Below, piece after piece: positions 23,044 to 31,432 of a stretch of 46,538 nucleotides of DNA (position 1 is its first letter; every line of letters starts with the position of its first letter). Below the pieces are notes generated by a model that was not told where the DNA came from, did no database searches, and saw nothing but the letters and a program-made list of their open reading frames with translations. A program made the position numbers and the translations under genes. The DNA is taken from positions 1-46,538 of IMG/VR virus record IMGVR_UViG_3300027782_000132; one strand, 5' to 3'. This DNA comes from a virus.

Positions 23044-25614
23044 ATGGGTTATGCAGCAGATGTAAAAGCCTTAACCGCTGACATCGCTAAACTCACCGAA
23101 CAGATTAATAAAATGCATTCTGCCCTGACTTCAACGGGCAAGGATGCTGGTGGCATTTTCTCTTCTCTTAAAGGCATCATCGGAAAAGGTGGTCAACGTG
23201 GTCTTGGCTCAACTGGTGGTAACAAACTAGACGGCTCACTTGCTGGTTTTAGTGAGCCGCCAACAACTCCTAAGAGCATGAACACCAACGGTGGTAAAGG
23301 CACTGGCGGCGGAACAGGTGGAGGAACCGTTGCTAACGGTGGCGGCGCTTCTTTTGGTGGCGTACCTATGGTTGGCTCCAGTATGACCACAATGCTTAAA
23401 GGCCAAGGATATGCTGCAATTGGCTCTGGAATGATGGGGGCAGTAAAGGCTGTTGTTGGAACTGTTTACGACGCTGCTCCAGATTCTTCTGGCGTAGTAA
23501 ACCGTGCTGGTTCATACTACCAAGCAGCGCTACGTTCTCCAGGAATGGCGCGAGCAGGATTAGCACAGGCAACTTTTAACGCATTAAAAGGTGGACTGAG
23601 CAGCATTGGCTCTGACGCAAATGTTGCAAACATCCTTGCAAATGCTGGTTATGTTCCAGGTAGTAAAGATTATTTATCTGCCGCCCGCCAAACACGAGGT
23701 GCGGCAACTTACCTTGGAATGCAAAATGAAAATGCAGCCTCTGCAATTGCAGGGCTACAAGGTGGGCCGATGTCTGCTCAACTTTATCAATATGGCATTA
23801 CAACTATGGGTGCAAATGGTGAGGCTAAAAGTGTTGGTGACATTGCTAAGCAACTTTATAGCGTTATGTTCCCAGGCGGTGCTACATCTAAAAGCGTTCA
23901 AGAATCTCTTCGTAGTGGTTATGCAGGACTAAACTTACAAGGTTTGGGTATGAACGCAGACCAACAACAGATGATTAGCCAAGCATTTATTGATATTGCT
24001 GGAGGAAAAAACCCTGACCTTGCCTCTGCAAAGTCTGCTAAAGATAACCAAAATCCTTTTGACCCACTTTACCGAATGAATACTTCTTCCACCATGATTC
24101 AAGGTGCTGCAGAAAAAAATACTCTTTCTGGTCTTGGTGCTGCTGCAGGAACCATTGAAACATTTAACAACGTTATGAAAGACACTATTGTGTCTATGTC
24201 TACTTTAAAAGGTTACTTAGATGGTCTACAAGGTAACCCACAAGGTTCTGCTTTAAAGAAGGGTGCTCAAGGACTATTTAGCGCTGGCAAAAAGATTATT
24301 GGCGGATTAATGATGGTTGCTGGCGGGGCAATGGCATTCGGCACTGGTGGTGCTGGCGCTGTACCAGGAATAGCACTTGCTAGTGGAGGTGCCGCTCTTG
24401 CTTTTGGTGGAGGTACACCAGGTTACGGTTCTTCTTTTGGTAGTCGTAATTTAAACTCAGGAAAATATGCAAACAACCTTGTAAGTGCTGCATACGGTGC
24501 ACGGGATGCACAAGGCGGTAACTGGGATAGCACTGGTGGAGTTCACCAAGGAACAGATTACAATGTTAAAGTTGGAACACCTGTAGTAGCAGTTAAAGAG
24601 GGCATTGTTTCTGACAAAGTATTGAGCGCTGATTATGGACAAGCAGTACTACTTGACCATGCAGATGGCTACTCTTCTCTTTACGCACACTTAAGTTCTA
24701 AACAAGCAACTCCTGGAGCAAGAGTATTTCAAGGACAAAAAATTGGTGAGTCTGGAAAATCAGGTAATGCTACTGGCCCACACTTGCACTACGAGGTATG
24801 GCATGGACCTAACAACCCTGTAGACCCAGCAGAGTTAACAAATGCTGGTTTGCCTGTTTCTGGCTCAAACGTTACTCAAAACATGAACGTTTCAAATCCA
24901 AACTTATTATCCGATGTAACAAGCATTAGTGCTTTAGGTAATACCAGTTCTGGTGGTTCAAGCGGTTCAAGCGGTTCTTTATCCCTTGTTAAGGGCACTG
25001 GAGACAAAAAGACTTGGGCTACTCAATTGCTTACAGCAATGGGTGCCCCTGTATCTGATACCAACATTAATGCCCTTACAACTTGGCAAAGCAGAGAAGG
25101 TGGTCACTGGAATAACAGTGCCAACTATAACCCGCTTAACACCACGCTTGACATGGGTAACTCTGAAAGTATGAACAGTGTTGGAGTAAAACGTTACAAG
25201 TCTTGGGAAGAAGGAATTCAAGCAACGATTAAAACTTTAACAGGCGGAAGTGCAGATGCTCGTGGGTATACAGCCATCGTTAATGCTTTAAAGAGCGGTG
25301 CAGATACCGCAACCATCCTTAAAGCAGTTAGCAATTCTGCATGGGTAACAGGTAAAACTGGCCAAAATAGTTATAAAGGCTTTACAGGTGGCGGCACTCC
25401 TGGTTCTCCTGGTATTCCAAACCCAGACACTACAAGCCAAAACATAACCCCTACCCCTATTCCAGTCACAACCCCACAAGCAAGTGAGTCTAAAGTTGTT
25501 AACTTTAATGTTTATTTAAACGATGTGTCCGATGCTCAAGCATTACTTTGGGCTAGAAAAGTTGAAACATACTTGCACGATAAAAAAGAAATCTCTTTAA
25601 TGGGAGGTAAATAA
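23044..25614 (+). CDS. Tape measure protein with M23 peptidase and lysozyme-like domains
   Basis: 856 residues. The N-terminal helix (DVKALTADIAKLTEQINKMH) and a long helical, Gly-rich middle fit a tape measure. A hydrophobic stretch lies near 415-465. Residues about 495-600 form an M23 metallopeptidase: H501xxxD505, H549 and HLH 580-582 are the Zn and catalytic residues. Residues about 660-780 resemble a lysozyme/transglycosylase-like domain (WQSREGGHWNN with E685, NPLNTT, NSVGVKRYKSWEEGIQAT, SAWVTG). Both would cut peptidoglycan during DNA entry. AAGGAG precedes the ATG. Follows the chaperones as expected. Fairly short for a tape measure. Confidence 0.85.
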   Translation: MGYAADVKALTADIAKLTEQINKMHSALTSTGKDAGGIFSSLKGIIGKGGQRGLGSTGGNKLDGSLAGFSEPPTTPKSMNTNGGKGTGGGTGGGTVANGGGASFGGVPMVGSSMTTMLKGQGYAAIGSGMMGAVKAVVGTVYDAAPDSSGVVNRAGSYYQAALRSPGMARAGLAQATFNALKGGLSSIGSDANVANILANAGYVPGSKDYLSAARQTRGAATYLGMQNENAASAIAGLQGGPMSAQLYQYGITTMGANGEAKSVGDIAKQLYSVMFPGGATSKSVQESLRSGYAGLNLQGLGMNADQQQMISQAFIDIAGGKNPDLASAKSAKDNQNPFDPLYRMNTSSTMIQGAAEKNTLSGLGAAAGTIETFNNVMKDTIVSMSTLKGYLDGLQGNPQGSALKKGAQGLFSAGKKIIGGLMMVAGGAMAFGTGGAGAVPGIALASGGAALAFGGGTPGYGSSFGSRNLNSGKYANNLVSAAYGARDAQGGNWDSTGGVHQGTDYNVKVGTPVVAVKEGIVSDKVLSADYGQAVLLDHADGYSSLYAHLSSKQATPGARVFQGQKIGESGKSGNATGPHLHYEVWHGPNNPVDPAELTNAGLPVSGSNVTQNMNVSNPNLLSDVTSISALGNTSSGGSSGSSGSLSLVKGTGDKKTWATQLLTAMGAPVSDTNINALTTWQSREGGHWNNSANYNPLNTTLDMGNSESMNSVGVKRYKSWEEGIQATIKTLTGGSADARGYTAIVNALKSGADTATILKAVSNSAWVTGKTGQNSYKGFTGGGTPGSPGIPNPDTTSQNITPTPIPVTTPQASESKVVNFNVYLNDVSDAQALLWARKVETYLHDKKEISLMGGK

Positions 25615-26931
25615 ATGGCAGGCCCAACAAAACCAGGAGACCCAAATTACAAACTGTATGCTCAATATGGTGGTCAACAAAAGTATTTAGCCGCTAAAAA
25701 AGCCCTTGACACGGCTAAAAAACAAGCCGCTAAAGACTCAAAACCATTACTTGCTGCAAATAAAGTAATCCTTGACGAATTAAACGACCCTGCCAATGGG
25801 TATTACGCAAAATTAAAATTAGCACAACTAGAAAACAATGCGGTAGACATTGCTTTTTGGAAAGCAAAAATTACTGCTGCAAAAAATAAATACAGTTTAA
25901 ATAGCACTAAAATTTATGTAATAGAAGTAAAACTTAAAGATGCACAAGACAAATTCAACAAAGCAAAAATTAAAAGTACTACTAGTTCAGGCTCAGGAGC
26001 GGACACGGTTACTTCAAATACCCCAGGTACTGGTCCTTGGAACTTTAATGCGCCATTAGTTAAACGTTCTGATTTTATCTATACATTAAACTCAAGTACT
26101 ACTACCTATACAACAACTTCAGAAGCGGAAGTACTATCTAAAAAAGACATCATAACAACTACTCGTCGCCATAATTCTTTAGACAAAGTAATTCAACTTC
26201 CAAGTATGATTCCTGCTGGTACTTCATCTGTTGATGATGCTTACAACTTTTGGACTAATCAAGATTATGGTAAAGGCGCCATTCAAATGGACCGTAAAAC
26301 AAACACTATAGAACTTGCTGCAAATGCTAAAAAAGAAGCAGCATTAAACAAAATTAAATTTGACGATAAAATGTATGGCTTTAGGTTTAACTATAATCCA
26401 ACTACTGTAAACATGAGTTGGGGAGCCATTGCTGGCGCTAACCCAGTATATGAATCTGCAGGCAAAGACCCTGCGGCTCCCATGGCTCAAAACCTTATTT
26501 CTAGTTATTTAACTTTTGATATCATTTTAAACCGCATTCAAGACTTGGCTCTTTTAGACTCTACTGGCAAATACATCTACGGGGAAAATCCATACCCATG
26601 GGAAATCAGTGCTACAGACCGCAAAACAATTGTTAATAAAGGCACTATGTATGATTTAGAGTATTTGTTCCGTACTATGCATGGTTATGCGTTCTACACT
26701 AATTTTTCTAGCACTCTTATGGGACAAACAAACGACCCAGGTTGGTTGCCTGTCCGTCCAGTAGAGTTACACCTTGGTAACAAACTGCGTTACCGTGTTC
26801 GTATTAGTGGGCTTGAGGTTGTGCACAAGATTTTTTCTGCCAAAATGGTTCCGCTTCTATCCGTCGTTTCTATCACCTGTATGCGTTATTGGGATGGTCC
26901 TAATGCAAAAGATTGGAAAAAAACACAGTGA
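25615..26931 (+). CDS. Putative baseplate/tail-tube initiator protein
   Basis: 438 residues. Residues about 20-125 are a Lys/Ala-rich helical coiled coil; the rest is beta-rich, including MYGFRFNYNPTTVNMSWGA, TFDIILNRIQDL, VRPVELHLGNKLRYRVRISGLEV and SVVSITCMRYWDG. 'FRFNYNP..V..S' is common in proteins next to the tape measure that start the tube at the baseplate. It begins directly after the tape measure stop and overlaps the next gene by GTGA. Assigned from position and pattern. Confidence 0.5.
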   Translation: MAGPTKPGDPNYKLYAQYGGQQKYLAAKKALDTAKKQAAKDSKPLLAANKVILDELNDPANGYYAKLKLAQLENNAVDIAFWKAKITAAKNKYSLNSTKIYVIEVKLKDAQDKFNKAKIKSTTSSGSGADTVTSNTPGTGPWNFNAPLVKRSDFIYTLNSSTTTYTTTSEAEVLSKKDIITTTRRHNSLDKVIQLPSMIPAGTSSVDDAYNFWTNQDYGKGAIQMDRKTNTIELAANAKKEAALNKIKFDDKMYGFRFNYNPTTVNMSWGAIAGANPVYESAGKDPAAPMAQNLISSYLTFDIILNRIQDLALLDSTGKYIYGENPYPWEISATDRKTIVNKGTMYDLEYLFRTMHGYAFYTNFSSTLMGQTNDPGWLPVRPVELHLGNKLRYRVRISGLEVVHKIFSAKMVPLLSVVSITCMRYWDGPNAKDWKKTQ

Positions 26932-27203
26932 TATATCTAGATAGCAGATACGCTGATGGCGTTTTGTTCATAGCACAAGAGCCAAAATCTCTTGATTATA
27001 TGTTAAGTATCTTTAGAACTTTTCCAAGTTATAGCGTTGCTTATTACTGGTATGAAGTTACCGAGAATGACCGCATTGAATGGATTGCAAGTAAGACTTT
27101 AGGTAACCCACATCTTTGGTGGCAAATTATGGATATTAACCCAGAAATTTTAAACCCATTTAATTTAGAACCAGGGTTGCAGTTAAGGATTCCTCGTGAA
27201 TAA
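26928..27203 (+). CDS. Baseplate wedge, gp53/LysM-like
   Basis: 91 residues. The C-terminal half reads ENDRIEWIASKTLGNPHLWWQI, NPEILNPFNLEPGLQLRIP, the pattern of T4 gp53-type and LysM-like baseplate wedge proteins ('D-x-I-A-x-x-x-L-G-x-x-x-x-W-W'). The start is GTG 26928 overlapping the previous TGA (GTGA); a TTG at 26913 would add 5 residues. The next gene also starts with GTG and overlaps by 8 bases. Clear member of the family by motif and context. Confidence 0.75.
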   Translation: MIYLDSRYADGVLFIAQEPKSLDYMLSIFRTFPSYSVAYYWYEVTENDRIEWIASKTLGNPHLWWQIMDINPEILNPFNLEPGLQLRIPRE

Positions 27204-28449
27204 AAGAACTCAAAATCGGGTAGGAACTACTTTTACAATCACGTTTCCAGATTTTCCTACCTTTAAAACAAAACCGCAATGGTTTCGGTTGACTCAAGAA
27301 CAAGGAAAACATGACGTTATTGAAGTTGCATTTGCTTCTTTTGACAAACATTTTCAAAAAGCATTAAAAACTGGAGTTATGTTTAAAGTAAACTGGAAAA
27401 CCCAACATGCAAAAAATGAATGGGTTGGGTACGTCTACAATGGAGATAACACTACTCAAGCAACAATTGCTAGAAATGTTGTTTTGCGTGGAATGGGTCC
27501 ATCATTTGCATTAAAGGAAGGCGGTAATAAAATTTGGAAAAATAAAACCGCACCTGAAATTGTTCAAGAGATTAGCAAACAACACAAGTTAAAAGCAGTT
27601 GTAGATAAAAGTAACGTTCGTTTTGGTATGCAGTCTTTAGTGGGGCTTACTAAATGGGAAAAAGTTCAAGAACTTGCAGAACGTATTGGTTTTCATGCTC
27701 ACGTCAGTAATACAACTTTGTATTTTCAGCGTATTGACCGCATGATTGACCAGTTTGCATCAGTCATACCCGTGTTCTCATACCAAGATGGTGACGCTCC
27801 TCAAGGCACTATCTTTGAAGCCCAAACATTAGACCACTTTAAAGCACGTACTGGTGATATTTCTGAAATTGGTTCTCATAGTAAAAAAGATAAAACCGTT
27901 CACGGCATTGACCCTATTACTGGAAAAAGTCATAGCCATACAACAAGCCCAAATAAAGTTGGAAAAAAACTTAGAGTAAACACTACAGACGTACTTTTTA
28001 AAGAGGTTTCTTCAACGGTTGTAGCAGAAACAAAATCAATTGCTAAAGAACTATCAGAAGGTATGGCTCATCTTGCTCGTTTTTCTATGCACGCCGAAGG
28101 TAACGGTCAAGGAGACCCACGTATGGCTCCGTACAGGACGGTAGAAATAAACGGAACTGGCAGCAATACAGACGGGTTTTGGGTTTTAAAAAAGGTAGAA
28201 CATTTAGTTACTGCTGACGGACGTTACACCGTGGACTTTAAGTGTATGACAGACGGGCTTGGTAAAAACAAGGAAAGCGCTTTTCGCAAAACAACAGCCT
28301 CAGTCGTACCAACAAGAGATGTTGCATACGAAATGGCTACAGGAGGAAATCAAGCCCCCTCAACCCCTACAATTAGTTCTAGGCAGCCTATGGTGAACGA
28401 AACAAGTGGCGGATTTGCAACCAGTACAAAAAGATGGGTAGGTCTCTAA
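27196..28449 (+). CDS. Baseplate hub protein, gp27/gpD-like
   Basis: 417 residues. Early part: FRLTQEQGKHDVIEVAFAS, VMFKVNWKT, WVGYVYN. Middle: APEIVQEISKQHKL, LTKWEKVQELAERIGFHAHVSNTTLYF. Late: AHLARFSMHAEGNGQGDPRMAPYRTVEINGTG, GFWVLKKVEHLV, YTVDFKC. This is the usual order of gpD/gp27-type hubs, which form the trimeric ring holding the spike. GTG start with AAGGA upstream. The neighbours gp53-like and gp25-like support it. The disordered C-terminus (370-417) is poorly conserved. Confidence 0.75.
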   Translation: MNKRTQNRVGTTFTITFPDFPTFKTKPQWFRLTQEQGKHDVIEVAFASFDKHFQKALKTGVMFKVNWKTQHAKNEWVGYVYNGDNTTQATIARNVVLRGMGPSFALKEGGNKIWKNKTAPEIVQEISKQHKLKAVVDKSNVRFGMQSLVGLTKWEKVQELAERIGFHAHVSNTTLYFQRIDRMIDQFASVIPVFSYQDGDAPQGTIFEAQTLDHFKARTGDISEIGSHSKKDKTVHGIDPITGKSHSHTTSPNKVGKKLRVNTTDVLFKEVSSTVVAETKSIAKELSEGMAHLARFSMHAEGNGQGDPRMAPYRTVEINGTGSNTDGFWVLKKVEHLVTADGRYTVDFKCMTDGLGKNKESAFRKTTASVVPTRDVAYEMATGGNQAPSTPTISSRQPMVNETSGGFATSTKRWVGL

Positions 28450-28850
28450 TGGCTGAAGTAACATTGACGCTTCCATTTACAATTAACGCTTACGGCAGTG
28501 TTTCTACAACAACTGAACAAAGTAAAATTTGGTCAGATAGAGTTCGGTTTGTTATTGGAACAAACCTTCACGAAAGAATCTTGGACCCTCAATTTGGAAC
28601 GCTTGTTCCAGAAGCCTTTATGCAAACATCAGACGATGCTGAATCTATGATTATTGCTGAAGTAGAAAGAGCATTCCCAGAGCAATTAGAACTTCTAACA
28701 CTTCAAAGTGTAGATGTTTCTTTTGACGAGTACACCAGCACTACCAGTGTAAACATTATTTACGAACTTCCTAATGGTGAAGTAACCGACACCGTTGTGG
28801 CTATAACTTCTATTGGCGGAAATAACATATCAGTACAGGAGATATTATGA
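28449..28850 (+). CDS. Baseplate wedge gp25-like
   Basis: 133 residues from ATG 28449 (TAATG with the hub stop). The fold of T4 gp25 is recognisable by SDRVRFVIGTNLHERILDPQFGT, then a helix (ESMIIAEVERAFP) and beta strands (VDVSFDEYTS, NIIYELPNGE). The protein acts with the J-like wedge to trigger sheath contraction. An earlier ATG at 28434 is preceded by less and would add 5 residues. ATGA overlap with the J-like gene. Confidence 0.82.
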   Translation: MAEVTLTLPFTINAYGSVSTTTEQSKIWSDRVRFVIGTNLHERILDPQFGTLVPEAFMQTSDDAESMIIAEVERAFPEQLELLTLQSVDVSFDEYTSTTSVNIIYELPNGEVTDTVVAITSIGGNNISVQEIL

Positions 28851-30406
28851 GCATAGTTGCTCCAAGCGATACCCCAATTCCACTAGACTATACAAGTCGT
28901 GACTACTACTCCATTCGTGAGCAGTTAATCAAACGTATTCAAGACCGTATACCTGATTGGGCTGCTACGGACCCAGCAGACTTTGGTGTGGCTCTTGTAG
29001 AGGCTTTTGCTTACATGGGCGATTTAATGTCTTACTATATTGACCGCAACGTAAATGAGTCTTTTATTGCAACAGCCACACAAAGAGATAGCGTTGTAAA
29101 CATTGCTCAGGCTTACGGATATATCCCAACAGGATACCGTCAAGCATTTGTAACTTTAACTTTTACAAACTCTTCTGCAACAGATGTTATAACAATTCCT
29201 GCAGGTACAGTAATAAATGGAGATGTAATCAGTGGCGATACTGTAAACACCGTTTACTTTACAACTGATGCTGACGTTATACTAGACCCAGACGTTGACA
29301 ACGGTATTGGCACAATGACGGCACGAGAAGGTCGCAGTGTTACCCTAGTTGCTCCCGATTACACAAATACTTACGGAGAATTAGTAGGAACTTCTGATGG
29401 AACACCTAACCAAAGTTTTGCTTTAGGAGAGTCTCCAACAGTAGATGGTTCTTTAAACGTATACGTACAAGGCGGCCCATCGTATTCCAAGTGGCGTCAA
29501 GTTCAACATTTAATTGATACTAATCCTTACGACCAAGTATTTTCTGTAACTAGCGATGCCAACAATTTACTATATGTAAATTTTGGCGACGGAGTATCTG
29601 GCGCAATTCCAATTAATTTTTCTGCAGTTCGTGTGCTTTACACGGTTGGTGGAGGAATTATTGGAAATGTAACTACTGGTCTGCTTACAAATATTGACTA
29701 TGTACCAGGTTTTTCTACCAACGACGTTATTGCATTACAGTCGTTAGTAACCGTTACAAATGACGCAGTTGCACTTGGCGGTTCTGACCCAGAAACTTTA
29801 TCTCAAATTCGTTATGCAGCGCCGTTAACTCTGCGTGCAAATACACGTGCTATTACGCTTGAAGACTTTAATAGCCTCGCATTAAACGTAACAAACTGCG
29901 GTAAAGCAAACGCAACTGCAGAACTTTGGACATCAGTAACTTTGTATGTAGCACCTTCGCGTAACTCTGGTGATTCTGACTTACAACCTGGCCTTGACGA
30001 GGCTCAAGACCCAACAAGCGAGTATACAACCCTTGCTGAAGATGTATACGATTACGTTTTTCCTCGTACTTTGATTGGGTCTAGTTTGACTATTCAACCA
30101 CCAACTTATGTAGATATTGTTTTGACTGTTCAGTACGCAAAACTTCCTCAATACACTGAGGTTGAAGTTGAGGCTTCAATTAAATCAGTTTTAGTAAACG
30201 ATTATGGTTACGTAAACAACACTTTCCAACAGACTATTTACGTACAAGACATTGAAGCCACGCTCAACAACCAAGTTACTGGAATTAAAATTTCAAAATT
30301 ATCAGCACTTCACCGTGCTGGCGGTAGTGGGTTAAATACTCTTGTAGGAGCAGCGGATGAAATTTTCCGAATTAAAGAAGAAAATATTACTATTGGACTT
30401 ATCTAA
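28847..30406 (+). CDS. Baseplate J-like wedge protein (gp47/gpJ)
   Basis: 519 residues. PLDYTSRDYYSIREQLIKR, DWAATDPADFGVALVEAFAYMGDLMSYYIDR near the N-terminus is the hallmark of baseplate J-like proteins. The C-terminal half has SDPETLSQIRYAAPLTLRANTRAITLEDF and FRIKEENITIG. It builds the inner wedge with gp25 and gp53. Starts within the gp25-like stop (ATGA). Full length for the family. Confidence 0.9.
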   Translation: MSIVAPSDTPIPLDYTSRDYYSIREQLIKRIQDRIPDWAATDPADFGVALVEAFAYMGDLMSYYIDRNVNESFIATATQRDSVVNIAQAYGYIPTGYRQAFVTLTFTNSSATDVITIPAGTVINGDVISGDTVNTVYFTTDADVILDPDVDNGIGTMTAREGRSVTLVAPDYTNTYGELVGTSDGTPNQSFALGESPTVDGSLNVYVQGGPSYSKWRQVQHLIDTNPYDQVFSVTSDANNLLYVNFGDGVSGAIPINFSAVRVLYTVGGGIIGNVTTGLLTNIDYVPGFSTNDVIALQSLVTVTNDAVALGGSDPETLSQIRYAAPLTLRANTRAITLEDFNSLALNVTNCGKANATAELWTSVTLYVAPSRNSGDSDLQPGLDEAQDPTSEYTTLAEDVYDYVFPRTLIGSSLTIQPPTYVDIVLTVQYAKLPQYTEVEVEASIKSVLVNDYGYVNNTFQQTIYVQDIEATLNNQVTGIKISKLSALHRAGGSGLNTLVGAADEIFRIKEENITIGLI

Positions 30407-30408
30407 AA

Positions 30409-30891
30409 ATGGCAAAAGAAAGACAACAATTTTCTGGCGTCTATAGAGGAACTATTGTAAACAATAGAGACCCTAAAAAACAACGTCGGTTACAAGTAGA
30501 GGTTACAACTTCAGTAGGGCATTACACCGACTGGGTTTGGCCTATGGAACCTGCCAATATAAGCACTGAAGTACCTGAAATTGGTCAAGGTGTTTGGATT
30601 CACTTTCAAGCAGCAGACCATGAGTACCCAGTATGGTTTGGCGCTTTTGGTAAGCACCAAGGAAAAAGCAAAAAACTTTACGTTAAAGCGCTTGCGGATT
30701 CCGTAAGTATTTCTACGGTAACGGCTTATTTAAAAACAATTCAACAACCAGATGGAACTACCGAAGTAGATTTGATGGCAACTCTAGTTGCGGTAGCAAA
30801 TGCTTTAAAAAATCATGAAACCAGAATTGCCTCTTTAGAGACTCAAATTACCCAAAAAGCAAACACTAGCCATAGCCACCCAGGACTTTAG
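30409..30891 (+). CDS. Baseplate spike, gp5/gpV OB-fold protein
   Basis: 160 residues. FSGVYRGTIVNNRDPKKQRRLQVEV, WVWPMEP, PEIGQGVWIHFQAADHEYPVWFGAF: the OB fold of gp5/gpV/VgrG-type spikes, with 'G..V.I.F..GD...PVW.G' pattern. C-terminal 60 residues: a helix (VAVANALKNHETRIASLETQI) and HSHPGL, a short His tail that may bind a metal at the tip. No lysozyme domain, unlike T4 gp5; the tape measure carries the enzymes here. Starts 2 bases after the J-like gene. Confidence 0.75.
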   Translation: MAKERQQFSGVYRGTIVNNRDPKKQRRLQVEVTTSVGHYTDWVWPMEPANISTEVPEIGQGVWIHFQAADHEYPVWFGAFGKHQGKSKKLYVKALADSVSISTVTAYLKTIQQPDGTTEVDLMATLVAVANALKNHETRIASLETQITQKANTSHSHPGL

Positions 30892-30948
30892 CCAGTAAAT
30901 ACATGGCAAAGACGAGAAAATACAAACAAATATTGAGAGGATAACCTA

Positions 30949-31419
30949 GTGCCAACATCACCCCTGTACCCAGGTGCCGTACGTAATTTTGGGTCTGACG
31001 TAGTTAACTTCACAGACACTATTCTTGCGGAACACGTTAACTACCTTCGTGTTGAGGTTAACTCTATTGAAACTGTTCTTGGTACTTACTTAACTCTTAG
31101 TTCTGGTTGGAGTGGCTCGTTTACCCGTCCTAACATTTCTTACACCTGGGACAGTCTTAAAGACCGTCTTGCAAATATTGAGTACGGATTGAACACTGCT
31201 TACTCAGCAAGAACCCCTATCGGGGGTAGCACAGGTCAGGTGTTAGTAAAATCTTCAAGTACCGATTACGACTTTGCTTGGACAACGTTTACTGGACTTC
31301 CAAGCCAATCGGGTAATAGTGGAAAATATTTAACTACAAATGGAACTAATGCTTCTTGGGCAACTGTTGAAGCATCTGGTGGCGCAAATGAATTTGTCCT
31401 AATGATGATGGGCGCATAA
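30949..31419 (+). CDS. Short baseplate-attached fibre protein
   Basis: 156 residues. EHVNYLRVEVNSIETVLGT near residue 30, a motif seen at the base of many fibres. Later GGSTGQVLVKSSSTDYDFAW and GNSGKYLTTNGTNASW, the 'G..G..L....S..D..W' fibre repeat. Ends EFVLMMMGA, resembling the LMLGGM end of the collagen-like fibre at 3960. The start is GTG 30949 with GAGAGG 8 bases upstream. Likely a connector or short spike at the baseplate periphery. Confidence 0.6.
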   Translation: MPTSPLYPGAVRNFGSDVVNFTDTILAEHVNYLRVEVNSIETVLGTYLTLSSGWSGSFTRPNISYTWDSLKDRLANIEYGLNTAYSARTPIGGSTGQVLVKSSSTDYDFAWTTFTGLPSQSGNSGKYLTTNGTNASWATVEASGGANEFVLMMMGA

Positions 31420-31432
31420 AGAAGGGCACTAA

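Noticed and set aside
30903-30944. Thirteen-codon frame MAKTRKYKQILRG before the 30949 gene
   Set aside because: No ribosome-binding site; probably accidental in the short leader.
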